Shown: piece after piece, positions 41,986 to 50,828 of the stretch
Numbering within the stretch: the stretch's first letter is position 1
Layout of the letters: every line of letters begins with the position of its first letter
NCBI GenBank assembly: GCA_015057435.1
Contig: SVEJ01000003.1
Coordinates: 38,393-102,392, forward strand
DNA: 64,000 nt
Source of the DNA: Lachnospiraceae bacterium
GTDB lineage: Bacteria > Bacillota > Clostridia > Lachnospirales > Lachnospiraceae
Reading direction: 5' to 3'
Program-made: the position numbers and the translations under genes
The notes under the pieces: model-generated
What the model was told of the DNA's origin: nothing
The model's input: the letters and a program-made list of their open reading frames with translations, nothing else
Databases searched by the model: none

Positions 41986-43069
41986 ATAAGATTGCAACGA
42001 TTTTTAATTCCGGATGATGTGTAAGGTCAATGTAGGATGTTCCTGACATAATACTTGGTCTTGAAACATGATGCTTGTTGGTCATTATGATTTCGCCTTT
42101 TCTTCCGTCACTTAGTAATACAGTGTTATGAAGGTATGTATCAGAAATGCCTTGTAAAAATGGAAGAAGATACTTAGGATCGTACTTCGTATATCCTTCA
42201 TCTTCAAACATTCGAATTACGTCAAAAGGACAAAGACCTGCACGATAGCAGCGGTTGGCAGTCATTGCTTCATAGATATCCACGATTGTGATAATCTTGG
42301 CAACGTCGTGGATTTTTTCTGTTTTCAAGCCGATTGGATAACCGGAACCATCGCATTTTTCATGGTGTAAGAGTGCTGCCCGACAGATGAGTTCATCTAC
42401 ATTCTTGGCTTTTAGAAGTTGGTATCCCTTGAAAGGATGTGTCTTGATGACAGCATACTCTTCCGGAGTTAATGCACCCGGTTTTTTGATAATCTCGGGA
42501 GGCATTAATACTTTACCGATGTCGTGTAACATGCCCGCAACTGTTAGAATCTTCAAATCTTCTTCGCTCATATGTAACCAACGTCCGAAGATGTTGGCAA
42601 GCATTGCAACATTTAACGAGTGGGCATAGGTCGAATCGTCGAAATAACGGATATTACTTAGGATATCCATCAAGTGATAGGTGTTTGTTTCTCCTGCCAT
42701 GATTTCGTTTGCAGATTCAAACAGGCTGTCGATGTCGACATCACCGTTCTTGGTTGCAATATCTGTTAATGTATAGGAAAAATCTTCTGTAGATTCTTGA
42801 AATTGTTCCTCGAAAATCTTGAAAGGCTCGCTTTCACGAATGCGTTCGGAATGTGTCTGCTTTGGCGGTTCCACGGATGGTGTGGCGGATGCATTCATAT
42901 CTTTTCCGTACACTGCTACAGATACGATAGATGAGTAACGAAGAATATTCAGCACTTCGTTATCTATTACGGTCCCCTTTTGAATAAGAAGTTGGGTACC
43001 CTTATATACATCTTCAGCCAAAGTCATACCGAGAGTCACTTTGTGAAGCATAATCTGTATTACGTTCAT
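41984..43069 (-). CDS. HD-GYP domain protein (c-di-GMP phosphodiesterase)
   Basis: A 361-residue protein. An N-terminal DUF3391-like part (residues 1-45, VTLGMTLAEDVYKGTQLLIQKG) precedes a full HD-GYP domain (about 140-310): LHDIGKVLMPPEI, KTHPFKGYQLL, ALLHHEKCDGSGYPIGLK and IVDIYEAMTANRCYRAG. All metal-binding and GYP-motif residues are present, so it should hydrolyse c-di-GMP. With the PilZ protein, it gives this window both a sensor and a degrader of c-di-GMP. Encoded divergently from the SAM riboswitch. Confidence 0.92.
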   Translation of the reverse strand: MNVIQIMLHKVTLGMTLAEDVYKGTQLLIQKGTVIDNEVLNILRYSSIVSVAVYGKDMNASATPSVEPPKQTHSERIRESEPFKIFEEQFQESTEDFSYTLTDIATKNGDVDIDSLFESANEIMAGETNTYHLMDILSNIRYFDDSTYAHSLNVAMLANIFGRWLHMSEEDLKILTVAGMLHDIGKVLMPPEIIKKPGALTPEEYAVIKTHPFKGYQLLKAKNVDELICRAALLHHEKCDGSGYPIGLKTEKIHDVAKIITIVDIYEAMTANRCYRAGLCPFDVIRMFEDEGYTKYDPKYLLPFLQGISDTYLHNTVLLSDGRKGEIIMTNKHHVSRPSIMSGTSYIDLTHHPELKIVAIL

Positions 43070-43134
43070 AAACTGGCTCCTTTCTGTCGTATAAAATAAT
43101 TATAAAAAAATCGCCATACAAAGTCAATCTGTTC

Positions 43135-43163
43135 TTGACCTTTAAGCGTTGATAGAGTATGAT
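43135..43163 (+). promoter_or_regulatory. SigmaA promoter of the SAM riboswitch-metK unit
   Basis: TTGACC, 17-nt spacer, TATGAT, ending 27 nt before riboswitch stem P1. Confidence 0.85.
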
Positions 43164-43190
43164 GATAGCGAAAACGAATAAATGAAACTT

Positions 43191-43353
43191 CTCTTATTCA
43201 GAGTGGTGGAGTCAGAAGGGACTGTGAAGCCACGGCAACCCCATGTTTTATGGAAGGTGCCGACCTGAGGCGGACAAGCAATTGTACCGGTCAATAAGAG
43301 GATTTGATAATAGTGAACACACCAACTTCAAATCCTCGTGATTTGAAGTTTTT
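43191..43353 (+). ncRNA. SAM-I (S-box) riboswitch with terminator/antiterminator
   Basis: P1 is CTCTTATT (43191-43198) with AATAAGAG (43293-43300). Core conserved blocks are seen: GTGGAG, GAAGCC, CGGCAACC and GGTGCC. The antiterminator is GAGGATTTGA (43298-43307) with TCAAATCCTC (43328-43337). The terminator is AACTTCAAATC with GATTTGAAGTT, then TTTTT. P1's 3' strand overlaps the antiterminator, so SAM binding favours termination and lowers metK expression. Confidence 0.93.
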
Positions 43354-43533
43354 GTGTTATAGGGTCTGTCAAGCGAAGATGTTTTTTGCAAGCTTGCTTG
43401 TAAGAAAGCATCTTCATTTGACAGACTAAGCATCATGAGCATGTAGACTGATAAGTCGGAATGTGAATGATGTCAAGCGATTGTGAGAGTGCAAAGCACG
43501 GAGCAATCGATTATATAACAGAGTTTTTGTGTT
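43347..43533. repeat. Palindromic insert flanked by 12-bp direct repeats
   Basis: AGTTTTTGTGTT occurs at 43347-43358 and 43522-43533. The 163 bp in between contain a long imperfect hairpin (TCTGTCAA ... TTGACAGA, 43364-43426), then GAGTGCAAAGCACGGAGCAATCG, which recalls the AGTGCAAACGACACTGAGC repeat. It looks like an insertion into the riboswitch tail, between the terminator and metK. Confidence 0.7.
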
Positions 43534-43560
43534 TTGTACTAGAATTACGGAGGAATTACA

Positions 43561-44748
43561 ATGGAAAAATTACTATTTACATCAGAGTCGGTGACAGAAG
43601 GACATCCTGATAAGATTTGCGACCAGATTTCTGATGCGGTTTTAGACGCACTTATGGAGCAGGATCCGAACAGCCGTGTGGCATGTGAGACATCTGTAAC
43701 AACAGGTCTTGTGTTAGTTATGGGAGAGATTACAACGAAGGGATATGTAGATATCCAAAAGATCGTAAGAGAGACAATTCGTGAGATTGGATATGATCGT
43801 GCAAAATATGGTTTTGATTGTGATACATGCGGTGTTATTACGGCAATTGATGAGCAGTCAAGTGATATTGCAATGGGTGTTGATAAGGCACTTGAAACAA
43901 AAGAAAATCAGATGAGCGATGAGGAGATTGAAGCAATCGGTGCCGGAGATCAGGGTATGATGTTTGGATTTGCATCGAATGAAACGGAAGAATATATGCC
44001 ATATCCGATTTCACTTGCACATAAGCTTGCATTGAAATTAACGGAAGTTCGTAAGAATGGTACATTGCCATATCTTAGACCGGACGGAAAAACGCAGGTT
44101 TCTGTAGAGTATGATGCGGCTGGAAAGCCTGTTCGTCTTGAAGCAGTGGTTCTTTCTACACAGCATGATGCTGAAGTTACACAGGAACAGATTCATGAAG
44201 ATATTAAGAAGTATGTATTTGATGCAGTGCTTCCGGCAGATATGGTTGACGCAGATACCAAGTTCTTTATCAATCCAACCGGACGTTTTGTTATTGGTGG
44301 ACCGAATGGTGACTCTGGTCTTACAGGACGTAAGATTATCGTAGATACCTATGGTGGCTATGCCCGTCACGGTGGTGGAGCATTCTCCGGTAAAGATTGT
44401 ACCAAGGTAGACCGTTCGGCAGCTTACGCGGCAAGATATGTAGCAAAGAATATTGTTGCAGCCGGTCTTGCGGATAAATGTGAGATTCAGTTATCTTATG
44501 CTATCGGTGTGGCTCGTCCGACATCTGTTCGTGTAGATACTTTTGGAACAGGAAAGTTAGATGAATTAAAACTTGTAGAAATTGTTCGTGAGAATTTTGA
44601 TCTTCGTCCGGCAGGTATTATTAAGATGTTAGACCTTCGTCGTCCGATTTATAAACAGACGGCAGCGTATGGACATTTTGGACGTACAGATCTTGATCTT
44701 CCATGGGAAAAGCTTGACATGGTAGATAAGTTAAAGACATATTTGTAA
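43561..44748 (+). CDS. metK: S-adenosylmethionine synthetase MetK
   Basis: A 395-residue methionine adenosyltransferase. Typical motifs are [36 protein letters not shown] (the hexapeptide signature), [30 protein letters not shown] and [10 protein letters not shown] (second signature, P-loop-like). It makes SAM from methionine and ATP. The SAM-I riboswitch upstream gives product feedback. SD ACGGAGG before the ATG. Full length. A 208-nt gap lies between the riboswitch terminator and the start codon. Confidence 0.97.
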   Translation: MEKLLFTSESVTEGHPDKICDQISDAVLDALMEQDPNSRVACETSVTTGLVLVMGEITTKGYVDIQKIVRETIREIGYDRAKYGFDCDTCGVITAIDEQSSDIAMGVDKALETKENQMSDEEIEAIGAGDQGMMFGFASNETEEYMPYPISLAHKLALKLTEVRKNGTLPYLRPDGKTQVSVEYDAAGKPVRLEAVVLSTQHDAEVTQEQIHEDIKKYVFDAVLPADMVDADTKFFINPTGRFVIGGPNGDSGLTGRKIIVDTYGGYARHGGGAFSGKDCTKVDRSAAYAARYVAKNIVAAGLADKCEIQLSYAIGVARPTSVRVDTFGTGKLDELKLVEIVRENFDLRPAGIIKMLDLRRPIYKQTAAYGHFGRTDLDLPWEKLDMVDKLKTYL

Positions 44749-44753
44749 GAATA

Positions 44754-44799
44754 AAAAACCGGAGAATATGGATAGCATTCTATATTCTTCGGTTTTTTT
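44754..44799 (+). terminator. Terminator of metK
   Basis: AAAAACCG and AGAATAT pair with ATATTCT and CGGTTTTT (one bulge), followed by T tract. Confidence 0.87.
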
Positions 44800-44859
44800 G
44801 CTTTAATAACATATAGTTAATGTAAGAAATTTGTCAAAAATAAATCATAAAATAAATGC

Positions 44860-44913
44860 TTGACATGTGAGGTCTAACGTGTTAGACTACAAACAGGTCG
44901 AGCGCGTTAGACC
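44860..44913 (+). promoter_or_regulatory. Promoter with two BlaI operators
   Basis: TTGACA-N17-TAGACT (44860-44888). Operator 1, GTCTAAC-GT-GTTAGAC (44872-44887), covers the spacer and -10. Operator 2, GGTCGAGCGCGTTAGACC (44896-44913), is a degenerate copy spaced one to two helical turns downstream. This is standard BlaI/MecI autoregulation. Confidence 0.85.
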
Positions 44914-44939
44914 TATCAGCTGATTATTGGAGGATTCAT

Positions 44940-45302
44940 ATGGAAACACCAAAGATTTATGAAAGTGAATATCGTTTTTGTCTTATTTTATGGAAGCATG
45001 AGCCTGTTAAGAGCACAGAGCTTGTCAAGCTTTGTGAGGAAGAACTTGGTTGGAAGAAGGCGACTACGTATACCGTGATTAAGAGGTTATCTGAGCGTGG
45101 TATTGTAAAGAGTGAGAATGCAGTGGTTACCTCTCTTGTTTCTAAGCAGGAGGCGCAGGTTGCAGAGATAGACGAGTTGGTAGAGAGAACATTTGAAGGT
45201 TCGCTCCCGGCATTTATTGCAGCATTTTCTAAGAGCAAGAAGTTAAGCAGGGAAGAGATAGATGAAATCAGGAATATGATTGATTCATATCAGGAAGGAT
45301 GA
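44940..45302 (+). CDS. BlaI/MecI family repressor
   Basis: A 120-residue penicillinase-repressor-type winged-helix protein (ESEYRFCLILWKHEPVKSTELVKLCEEELGWKKATTYTVIKRLSERGIVKSENAVV). The C-terminal helical dimer region includes EIDELVERTFEGSLPAFIAAF. The cleavage site typical of BlaI (N-F in the helix) is not obvious here. It binds the two operators upstream and shares an ATGA overlap with the sensor gene, so they form one regulatory unit. Confidence 0.92.
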   Translation: METPKIYESEYRFCLILWKHEPVKSTELVKLCEEELGWKKATTYTVIKRLSERGIVKSENAVVTSLVSKQEAQVAEIDELVERTFEGSLPAFIAAFSKSKKLSREEIDEIRNMIDSYQEG

Positions 45303-46786
45303 AGGAAATGATGGATTTGTTTTTACGTCTGTTTAATATGAGTGTAACGGCATCCTGGTTGATTCTTGCGATTTTGATTATGCGTCCGTTTCTTGCTAAG
45401 GCACCAAAGTGGATACGAGGTATTCTCTGGGGCCTGGTGGGAATCCGTTTGGCGATACCAATTTCGTTTGAAAGTGTCTTTAGTCTGATACCGGTGAAGG
45501 AATTGATTGTTCCAAGTACAGTGGAAGGTGTTGCACCTACATTTGCTTCGGGAATTGAAGCGGTTGATGTGTCGGTCAATGCATATCTACAGCAACAAGC
45601 TTCGGTTGAAGCGGTAGCACTTGCTCGTAATGCTATCGCGCTTGAAACAATCTATTTAGGTATATGGATGTTGGGCGTTTTTGGATTGGTGCTTTATAGT
45701 GTTGCATCCTATATGCGATTGCGTAAAATCTTGCAAGATGCAGTCATATATCAGGGGAATGTTTATCAAAGTGACAAGATTTCTTCGCCATTTGTGCTGG
45801 GAATTTTGAAACCAAGAATTTATGTGCCATATCATCTGGGTGAAGAAGCGTTAGAGTGTGTGATAGCTCATGAGAATGCACATATTTTGCGAAAGGATTA
45901 CTTAATTAAACCGTTTGCTTTTATGTTAGCGTCTGTTTATTGGTTTAATCTAATTGTATGGGTAGCATATTACTATCTGTGTCAGGATATTGAGCTTGCA
46001 TGTGACGAAAAGGTGATTCACGAGTTAGGATTTGACAAAAAGAAAGTGTATTCTGAAACATTGCTCGAGTGTAGCATAGAGCGACATTTTGTGAGAGCAT
46101 GTCCGGTTGCATTTGGAGAGATAGGAGTTGGAAAACGAGTGAAGAACATATTAGAAATGAAAAAGGCTAAAGTAGGAATGGTTGTTGGTGCTTTGTTGGT
46201 TTGCGTGGTTGTGGCAGTTTGTTTCCTGAGCAATCCAAAGAGCGAACAAAAAGATGTTGCAGTGAACGAGAGTACGGCCGCTAGTGCGGGTCAGAAAGAA
46301 GAAGAGAATCATGTAGAAGCCGCAAATGCATTAGAAACCCAAAAAGAAACTGAGCAGCAGGAAAAGGATGAAGAAGTAGTTGTTGATGTAAACTGTATGC
46401 CTTTTAAGGAAGGGACAGAGTATTATGTCACGGCTGTTGCTTATGATTCGCATGAATCGGAGAAAGAAGCAAGCAATGTTGAAGAGGGTGAGGAACTACA
46501 TATCAGTATTGAGTTTCTCGCAGAGTCAGAATCAGAAATTATCGCTTGTGCTTCAGGTGTCGTAAAGGAAGTAAGTTCCAATACAGAAAAAGGTAACTAT
46601 ATCGTGATTGAAGATGAAAAAGGCTATGTGTGGAAATACATGCACTTAGAGACAAGTAATGTGAAACAGGGTGATAAGGTTTCTGTTGGAAGTGTGATTG
46701 GAACGGTTGGTAATACCGGAGATAGTGCAGAACCGAATTTGTATCTTGAAACAACTTGTCCGGATTTTATAGATTCAGCAACTTGA
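45299..46786 (+). CDS. BlaR1-like M56 peptidase sensor with degenerate M23 domain
   Basis: A 495-residue membrane protein. N-terminal part (residues 1-300): several membrane helices and the M56 zinc motif CVIAHENAHILRKDY (HExxH form). After the last helix (near 300-315) and a charged linker comes an M23-like fold (residues 400-495): ASGVVKEVSSNTEKGNYIVIEDEKGYVWKYMHL, VGSVIGTVGNTGDSAEPNLYLE. M23 enzymes need HxxxD and HxH; here the HLHFE segment is NLYLE and the HxxxD motif is not visible, so this end is probably a binding domain. It replaces the penicillin-binding domain of classic BlaR1. Confidence 0.85.
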   Translation: MKEMMDLFLRLFNMSVTASWLILAILIMRPFLAKAPKWIRGILWGLVGIRLAIPISFESVFSLIPVKELIVPSTVEGVAPTFASGIEAVDVSVNAYLQQQASVEAVALARNAIALETIYLGIWMLGVFGLVLYSVASYMRLRKILQDAVIYQGNVYQSDKISSPFVLGILKPRIYVPYHLGEEALECVIAHENAHILRKDYLIKPFAFMLASVYWFNLIVWVAYYYLCQDIELACDEKVIHELGFDKKKVYSETLLECSIERHFVRACPVAFGEIGVGKRVKNILEMKKAKVGMVVGALLVCVVVAVCFLSNPKSEQKDVAVNESTAASAGQKEEENHVEAANALETQKETEQQEKDEEVVVDVNCMPFKEGTEYYVTAVAYDSHESEKEASNVEEGEELHISIEFLAESESEIIACASGVVKEVSSNTEKGNYIVIEDEKGYVWKYMHLETSNVKQGDKVSVGSVIGTVGNTGDSAEPNLYLETTCPDFIDSAT

Positions 46787-46802
46787 TATGGATTATAGAA
46801 AC

Positions 46803-46832
46803 AAAAAAGAACCAATTTGTTGGTTCTTTTTT
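46803..46832. terminator. Bidirectional terminator between BlaR1-like and degV genes
   Basis: AAAAAAGAACCAA-TTTG-TTGGTTCTTTTTT, perfect 13-bp stem. Confidence 0.93.
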
Positions 46833-46844
46833 GTTATAGAATGT

Positions 46845-47732
46845 TTATTCATTATCTGTGTCGCCCCAGTAGCAAAGAACAACTGCGCCGGGACCGGTGT
46901 GACTACCGATAACTGTACCGATATTGGAAATCTCTACAGGACCGTTGAGATTCGGGAATGTTTCTTCAACCATAGCAGCCAAAGCTTTGGCATCTTCTAA
47001 AGAATCAGAGTGGCTGATGAAACATTTGCCGCTGTAGTCTGTGCCGCCAACTGCGGTTTCTTTCATTCTTTCAAGCTGTGTCTTTAATGCTTTCTTCTTA
47101 GTACGAACTTTCTCGCGCACATTTAACTTACCTTCTGCATCGAACTCAATTAATGGACAGATGTTAAGAAGATTACCGATTGCACCGGAAGCCTTTGAAA
47201 CACGACCGCCTCGAACAAGATATGTGAGGTCGGAAACCATAAGCCATAACTTCATCTTCAAGCGGTTGTCCAATAACCACTGATTCAAAGCATGTACATC
47301 CATGCCTTCTGCTTGTTTCATGCGAGCCGTTTCAACCAACAAACCGTAACCAACGGAACCGGTCAAGGAATCAATTACATATACTGTACGATCAGGAAAT
47401 TCTTCTTTTAACATATCCTGTGCAATACAAGCTGAATTGTATGTTCCGGAAATACCGGAAGAAAGGGTGATATGTATAACGTCTTTTCCGTCTTCAAGGT
47501 AAGGACGAAGCATGTCAACATAGCTTTCTGCATTAACCTGTGAAGTACGTGTCATTGCACCGTCGCGCATCTTTTGGTAAAATACCGCAAAGTCCATAGA
47601 TTTTCCGATGTTGTCTTCATACATTACATCATCAACAAAAAATTGGAAGCAAGCATATGGAATCTTGTGTTCATCGTAATAACTCTGATTGAGGTCTGCT
47701 GTAGAACAGCAAGAAATAATATAATTACTCAT
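46845..47732 (-). CDS. DegV family fatty-acid-binding protein
   Basis: A 295-residue DegV/FakB-type protein. Conserved features are YIISCCSTADL at the N-terminus, MTRTSQVNAESYVDML, ITLSSGISGTYNSACIA and SHTGPGAVVLCYWG near the C-terminus. DegV/FakB proteins bind a fatty acid and present it to FakA kinase; no fakA is nearby. The SD is AGGAGG on the minus strand. Single gene. Confidence 0.9.
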   Translation of the reverse strand: MSNYIISCCSTADLNQSYYDEHKIPYACFQFFVDDVMYEDNIGKSMDFAVFYQKMRDGAMTRTSQVNAESYVDMLRPYLEDGKDVIHITLSSGISGTYNSACIAQDMLKEEFPDRTVYVIDSLTGSVGYGLLVETARMKQAEGMDVHALNQWLLDNRLKMKLWLMVSDLTYLVRGGRVSKASGAIGNLLNICPLIEFDAEGKLNVREKVRTKKKALKTQLERMKETAVGGTDYSGKCFISHSDSLEDAKALAAMVEETFPNLNGPVEISNIGTVIGSHTGPGAVVLCYWGDTDNE

Positions 47733-47913
47733 GTGTATCCTCCTGAAATCTTAAGTAAAGTACTGATAACATTATAAACCCAATATGCTGTAAATAAAAG
47801 TAAAACCAAAAAATGTTATCACAAAAAACATTATAACACAGAAAGATATAATAATCTAGTATTAAAAACTATGTCTTGCATTAAGTAAGACTTTATAATT
47901 TTGAAAAAAGGTA

Positions 47914-47941
47914 TTGCGTATTTCTAAAAAAGTGTTATAAT
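47914..47941 (+). promoter_or_regulatory. SigmaA promoter of rubrerythrin
   Basis: TTGCGT, 16-nt spacer, TATAAT, 57 nt upstream of the start. No convincing PerR operator was seen. Confidence 0.6.
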
Positions 47942-47997
47942 AAAATAGTAATCATTCCTATTTTGGAAATAAAATTGATAATTTGGAGGGCTATATT

Positions 47998-48540
47998 ATG
48001 GCAGAATTGAAGGGAAGCAGAACAGAGGCTAATTTGATGGCAGCATTTGCAGGTGAATCACAGGCACGTAATAAGTACACATATTATGCAAGTAAGGCAA
48101 AGAAAGATGGTTATAACCAGATTGCAGATATTTTTTTAGAGACAGCGAATAATGAGAAAGAACATGCCAAGATGTGGTTTAAGTTATTACATGGCGGTGC
48201 TGTTCCAAGTACAATTGATAATTTGATAGATGCAGCGGAAGGTGAGAATTACGAGTGGACAGATATGTATGCCGAATTCGCTAAAGTTGCAAGAGAAGAA
48301 GGATTTGAAGAGATTGCGAACTCATTTGAATTAGTTGCAGCAATTGAGAAGGCGCATGAGGAGAGATATCGTAAGCTTTTAGAAAATGTACAGGGCGGAT
48401 TGGTGTTCTCAAGAGATGGTGAGATGATTTGGGAATGTGCAAACTGTGGTCATATTCATATCGGAAAGGCTGCTCCGGAGGTTTGTCCAACGTGTGATCA
48501 CCCGCAAAGTTATTTTAAGTTGAAAGCAGAAAATTATTAA
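47998..48540 (+). CDS. rbr: Rubrerythrin
   Basis: A 180-residue rubrerythrin: diiron ferritin-like domain ([63 protein letters not shown]) and a C-terminal rubredoxin domain ([10 protein letters not shown]...[11 protein letters not shown]) with both CxxC pairs. It reduces H2O2 in anaerobes. The start at 47998 (MAELKGSR) has a TTGGAGGG SD. This fits an obligate anaerobe with brief oxygen exposure. Single gene with its own terminator. Confidence 0.96.
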   Translation: MAELKGSRTEANLMAAFAGESQARNKYTYYASKAKKDGYNQIADIFLETANNEKEHAKMWFKLLHGGAVPSTIDNLIDAAEGENYEWTDMYAEFAKVAREEGFEEIANSFELVAAIEKAHEERYRKLLENVQGGLVFSRDGEMIWECANCGHIHIGKAAPEVCPTCDHPQSYFKLKAENY

Positions 48541-48558
48541 AATTTAGAATCTTAAGTG

Positions 48559-48595
48559 AAGAGCTGTTGTACCGATGGTGCACAGCTCTTTTTTT
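48559..48595 (+). terminator. Terminator of rubrerythrin
   Basis: AAGAGCTGT pairs with ACAGCTCTT over a structured loop, then a T tract. Confidence 0.85.
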
Positions 48596-48765
48596 CTTTC
48601 TATATTAATTTACGAAAAGACTTGCTTTTTTCTTATTCTTTTATAAAATAGTATATGGAACAGATGACTAATTCGTCTGACATTTTTTGTGATATATAAT
48701 GTGGTATGAAAAGAAGGCTTTCGTACAAGCGAAACAGGGAATGTTGAGACAGATAGGAGAAAGGC

Positions 48766-49602
48766 ATGAATAAGTTAGAATTACAAAAAAATGCAAATGA
48801 AGTCAGAAAAAGTATTGTAACTGCTGTACATGCGGCGAAGTGTGGACATCCGGGCGGATCGTTATCAGCAGCTGATGTTATGACTTATTTGTACTTTGAG
48901 GAGATGAATGTAGACCCTCAAGACCCTAAGAAAGCAGACAGAGACCGTTTTGTGTTATCAAAGGGACATGTTGCACCGGCTCTTTATAGTGTTCTTGCTG
49001 AGAGAGGCTATTTTAAGAAAGAAGAATTATTGAAGCTTCGTAAAACGGGAGCAATGTTACAGGGTCATCCTGATATGAAAGGAACACCTGGTGTAGATAT
49101 GTCAGCAGGTTCCTTGGGACAAGGTATTTCAGTTGCAGTGGGTATGGCGCTTTCTGCAAAACTTTCCGGTGAAGATTATCGTGTATATACAATGTTAGGT
49201 GACGGTGAGATTCAGGAAGGACAGGTTTGGGAAGCAGCGATGTTCGCAGGTCACCGTAATTTGGATAATCTTGTAGTGATTGTAGATAACAATAATCTCC
49301 AGATTGACGGAAGTATTGATCAGGTATGTTCACCTTATCCGATTGGAGAGAAGTTTGCAGCATTCAACTTCAATGTAGTTGAGATAGATGGTCATGATTT
49401 TGACGCAATTGATGAAGCGTTCAAGAAAGCAAAAGAGACGAAGGGTATGCCAACAGCAATTATCGCAAAGACTGTAAAAGGTAAGAGTGTATCCTTCATG
49501 GAAAACCAGGCATCATGGCATGGTGCTGCTCCGAACGATGAACAGTTCGCAGTAGCAATGGCAGATTTAGAGAAAGTAGGTGAAGCATTATGTCAGAAGT
49601 AA
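48766..49602 (+). CDS. Transketolase, N-terminal (TPP-binding) subunit
   Basis: A 278-residue half-transketolase with TPP pyrophosphate motif GDGEIQEGQVWEAAMFAGHRNLDNLVVIVDNNN (near residues 145-177), GHPGGSLSAADVM and SAGSLGQGISVAVGMAL. It works with the C-terminal subunit encoded next. The two ORFs overlap by 13 nt. Split transketolases are common in Clostridia. Sequence 48600-48765 contains a weak TTGCTT-N16-TAAAAT promoter and no other gene. Confidence 0.94.
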   Translation: MNKLELQKNANEVRKSIVTAVHAAKCGHPGGSLSAADVMTYLYFEEMNVDPQDPKKADRDRFVLSKGHVAPALYSVLAERGYFKKEELLKLRKTGAMLQGHPDMKGTPGVDMSAGSLGQGISVAVGMALSAKLSGEDYRVYTMLGDGEIQEGQVWEAAMFAGHRNLDNLVVIVDNNNLQIDGSIDQVCSPYPIGEKFAAFNFNVVEIDGHDFDAIDEAFKKAKETKGMPTAIIAKTVKGKSVSFMENQASWHGAAPNDEQFAVAMADLEKVGEALCQK

Positions 49603-50528
49603 AAAAGATTGCAACACGTGACAGCTACGGTAATGCTTTGGTTGAATTAGGTAAAGAGTTTGATAATGTAGTTGTATTAGATGCAGATTTGGCTGCAGCT
49701 ACGAAGACAGGAACGTTTAAGAAAGAGTTCCCTGAAAGACATATTGATTGTGGTATTGCTGAATGTAACATGGTAGGTATTGCAGCAGGTATGGCTACAA
49801 CAGGTAAAGTTCCATTTGCATCAAGCTTTGCTATGTTTGCGGCAGGTCGTGCATTTGAACAGGTTCGTAATTCAGTGGGATATCCAAAGCTGAATGTGAA
49901 GATTGGTGCGACACACGCAGGTATTTCTGTAGGTGAAGATGGTGCATCTCATCAGTGTAATGAGGATATTGCATTGATGCGTACAATTCCGGGAATGGTA
50001 ATTATCAATCCTTCGGATGATGTGGAAGCAAAAGCAGCTGTAAGAGCAGCATATGAGCATTATGGACCGGTTTATCTTAGATTTGGTCGTCTTGCAGCAC
50101 CGGTTATCAATGATACACCGGATTATAAGTTTGAGATTGGCAAGGGTGTAACCGTAAGAGACGGTAAGGATATTACGATTGTTGCAACAGGCTTAGAGGT
50201 TGGTTTTGCAATCGAGGCAGCGAAGATGTTAGAGGCTGACGGAATTGATGCAAGAGTAATTAATATCCATACAATCAAGCCATTAGATGAAGAGATTATT
50301 GTGAAGGCTGCAAAAGAGACAAAGAAGATTTTCACAGTAGAAGAACATTCAATTATTGGCGGACTTGGTTCTGCTGTATGTGATGTGCTTTGTGAGAAGT
50401 GTCCTGCACCGGTTTATAAGATTGGTATGCGTGATAAGTTTGGCGAGTCAGGTCCTGCACTTGACTTGCTTCACAAGTATGAATTGGATGCAGAAGGTAT
50501 CTATAAGCAGATTAAGGGAAACATGTGA
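49590..50528 (+). CDS. Transketolase, C-terminal subunit
   Basis: A 312-residue second half of transketolase: pyrimidine-binding domain (IDCGIAECNMVGIAAGMA, with the catalytic Glu) and C-terminal domain (FTVEEHSIIGGLGSAVCDVL). It interconverts sugar phosphates in the pentose phosphate pathway with the partner subunit. AGGTGAAGCATT precedes the ATG inside the upstream ORF. The stop codon is 34 nt before a very long hairpin. Confidence 0.95.
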   Translation: MSEVKKIATRDSYGNALVELGKEFDNVVVLDADLAAATKTGTFKKEFPERHIDCGIAECNMVGIAAGMATTGKVPFASSFAMFAAGRAFEQVRNSVGYPKLNVKIGATHAGISVGEDGASHQCNEDIALMRTIPGMVIINPSDDVEAKAAVRAAYEHYGPVYLRFGRLAAPVINDTPDYKFEIGKGVTVRDGKDITIVATGLEVGFAIEAAKMLEADGIDARVINIHTIKPLDEEIIVKAAKETKKIFTVEEHSIIGGLGSAVCDVLCEKCPAPVYKIGMRDKFGESGPALDLLHKYELDAEGIYKQIKGNM

Positions 50529-50561
50529 AAACAGTGAGCCATGCGGAACCACGTAGTGGGG

Positions 50562-50631
50562 CCGCAATATAAAGAAGAGACAGGTTCTGAAATGCTTGCA
50601 TTTCAGAACCTGTCTCTTCTTTATATTGTGG
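50562..50631. repeat. Very long perfect hairpin after transketolase
   Basis: Arms 50562-50595 and 50598-50631 pair over 34 bp with one G-U, leaving a TT apex within TGCTTGCA. It is longer than a typical terminator and has no T run directly after it. It may end tkt mRNA, but its size and shared apex point to a palindromic element. Confidence 0.85.
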
Positions 50632-50828
50632 AAACGCGATAGCGGTTCCATATGGCGATTGTCCATCACTGAGCGATTGCTTGCAATTGCGATGTGCGAT
50701 ATTGGAGAGCAAGCAAAGCTTGCGATGTGAATTAATGCGAGCGATTGCTTGCAATTGCGATGTGTGGAAACGCGATAGCGGTTCCATATGGCGATTGTCC
50801 ATCACTGAGCAAGCAGAGCTTGCGATGT
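50628..50828. repeat. 47-bp direct repeats and GAGC/GCGATG palindromic repeats
   Basis: A 47-bp unit, starting GTGGAAACGCGATAGCGGTT and ending CACTGAGC, is repeated exactly at 50628-50674 and 50764-50810. Each copy is followed by a variable hairpin core then GCGATGT. Between are two more GAGC...GCGATGT units. The last copy directly abuts the stop codon of the minus-strand nitroreductase. The frame CACTGAGC/GCGATGTG matches the repeat at 31970-32160. Confidence 0.82.

Noticed and set aside
43359-43521. A second riboswitch before metK
   Set aside because: The segment has a long hairpin but no conserved core of any riboswitch class, and 12-bp direct repeats point to insertion.
50448-50805. Minus-strand ORFs with repeated MMDNRHMEPLSRFH
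   Set aside because: These are translations of the 47-bp direct repeat and long hairpin, with no SD and no family likeness.
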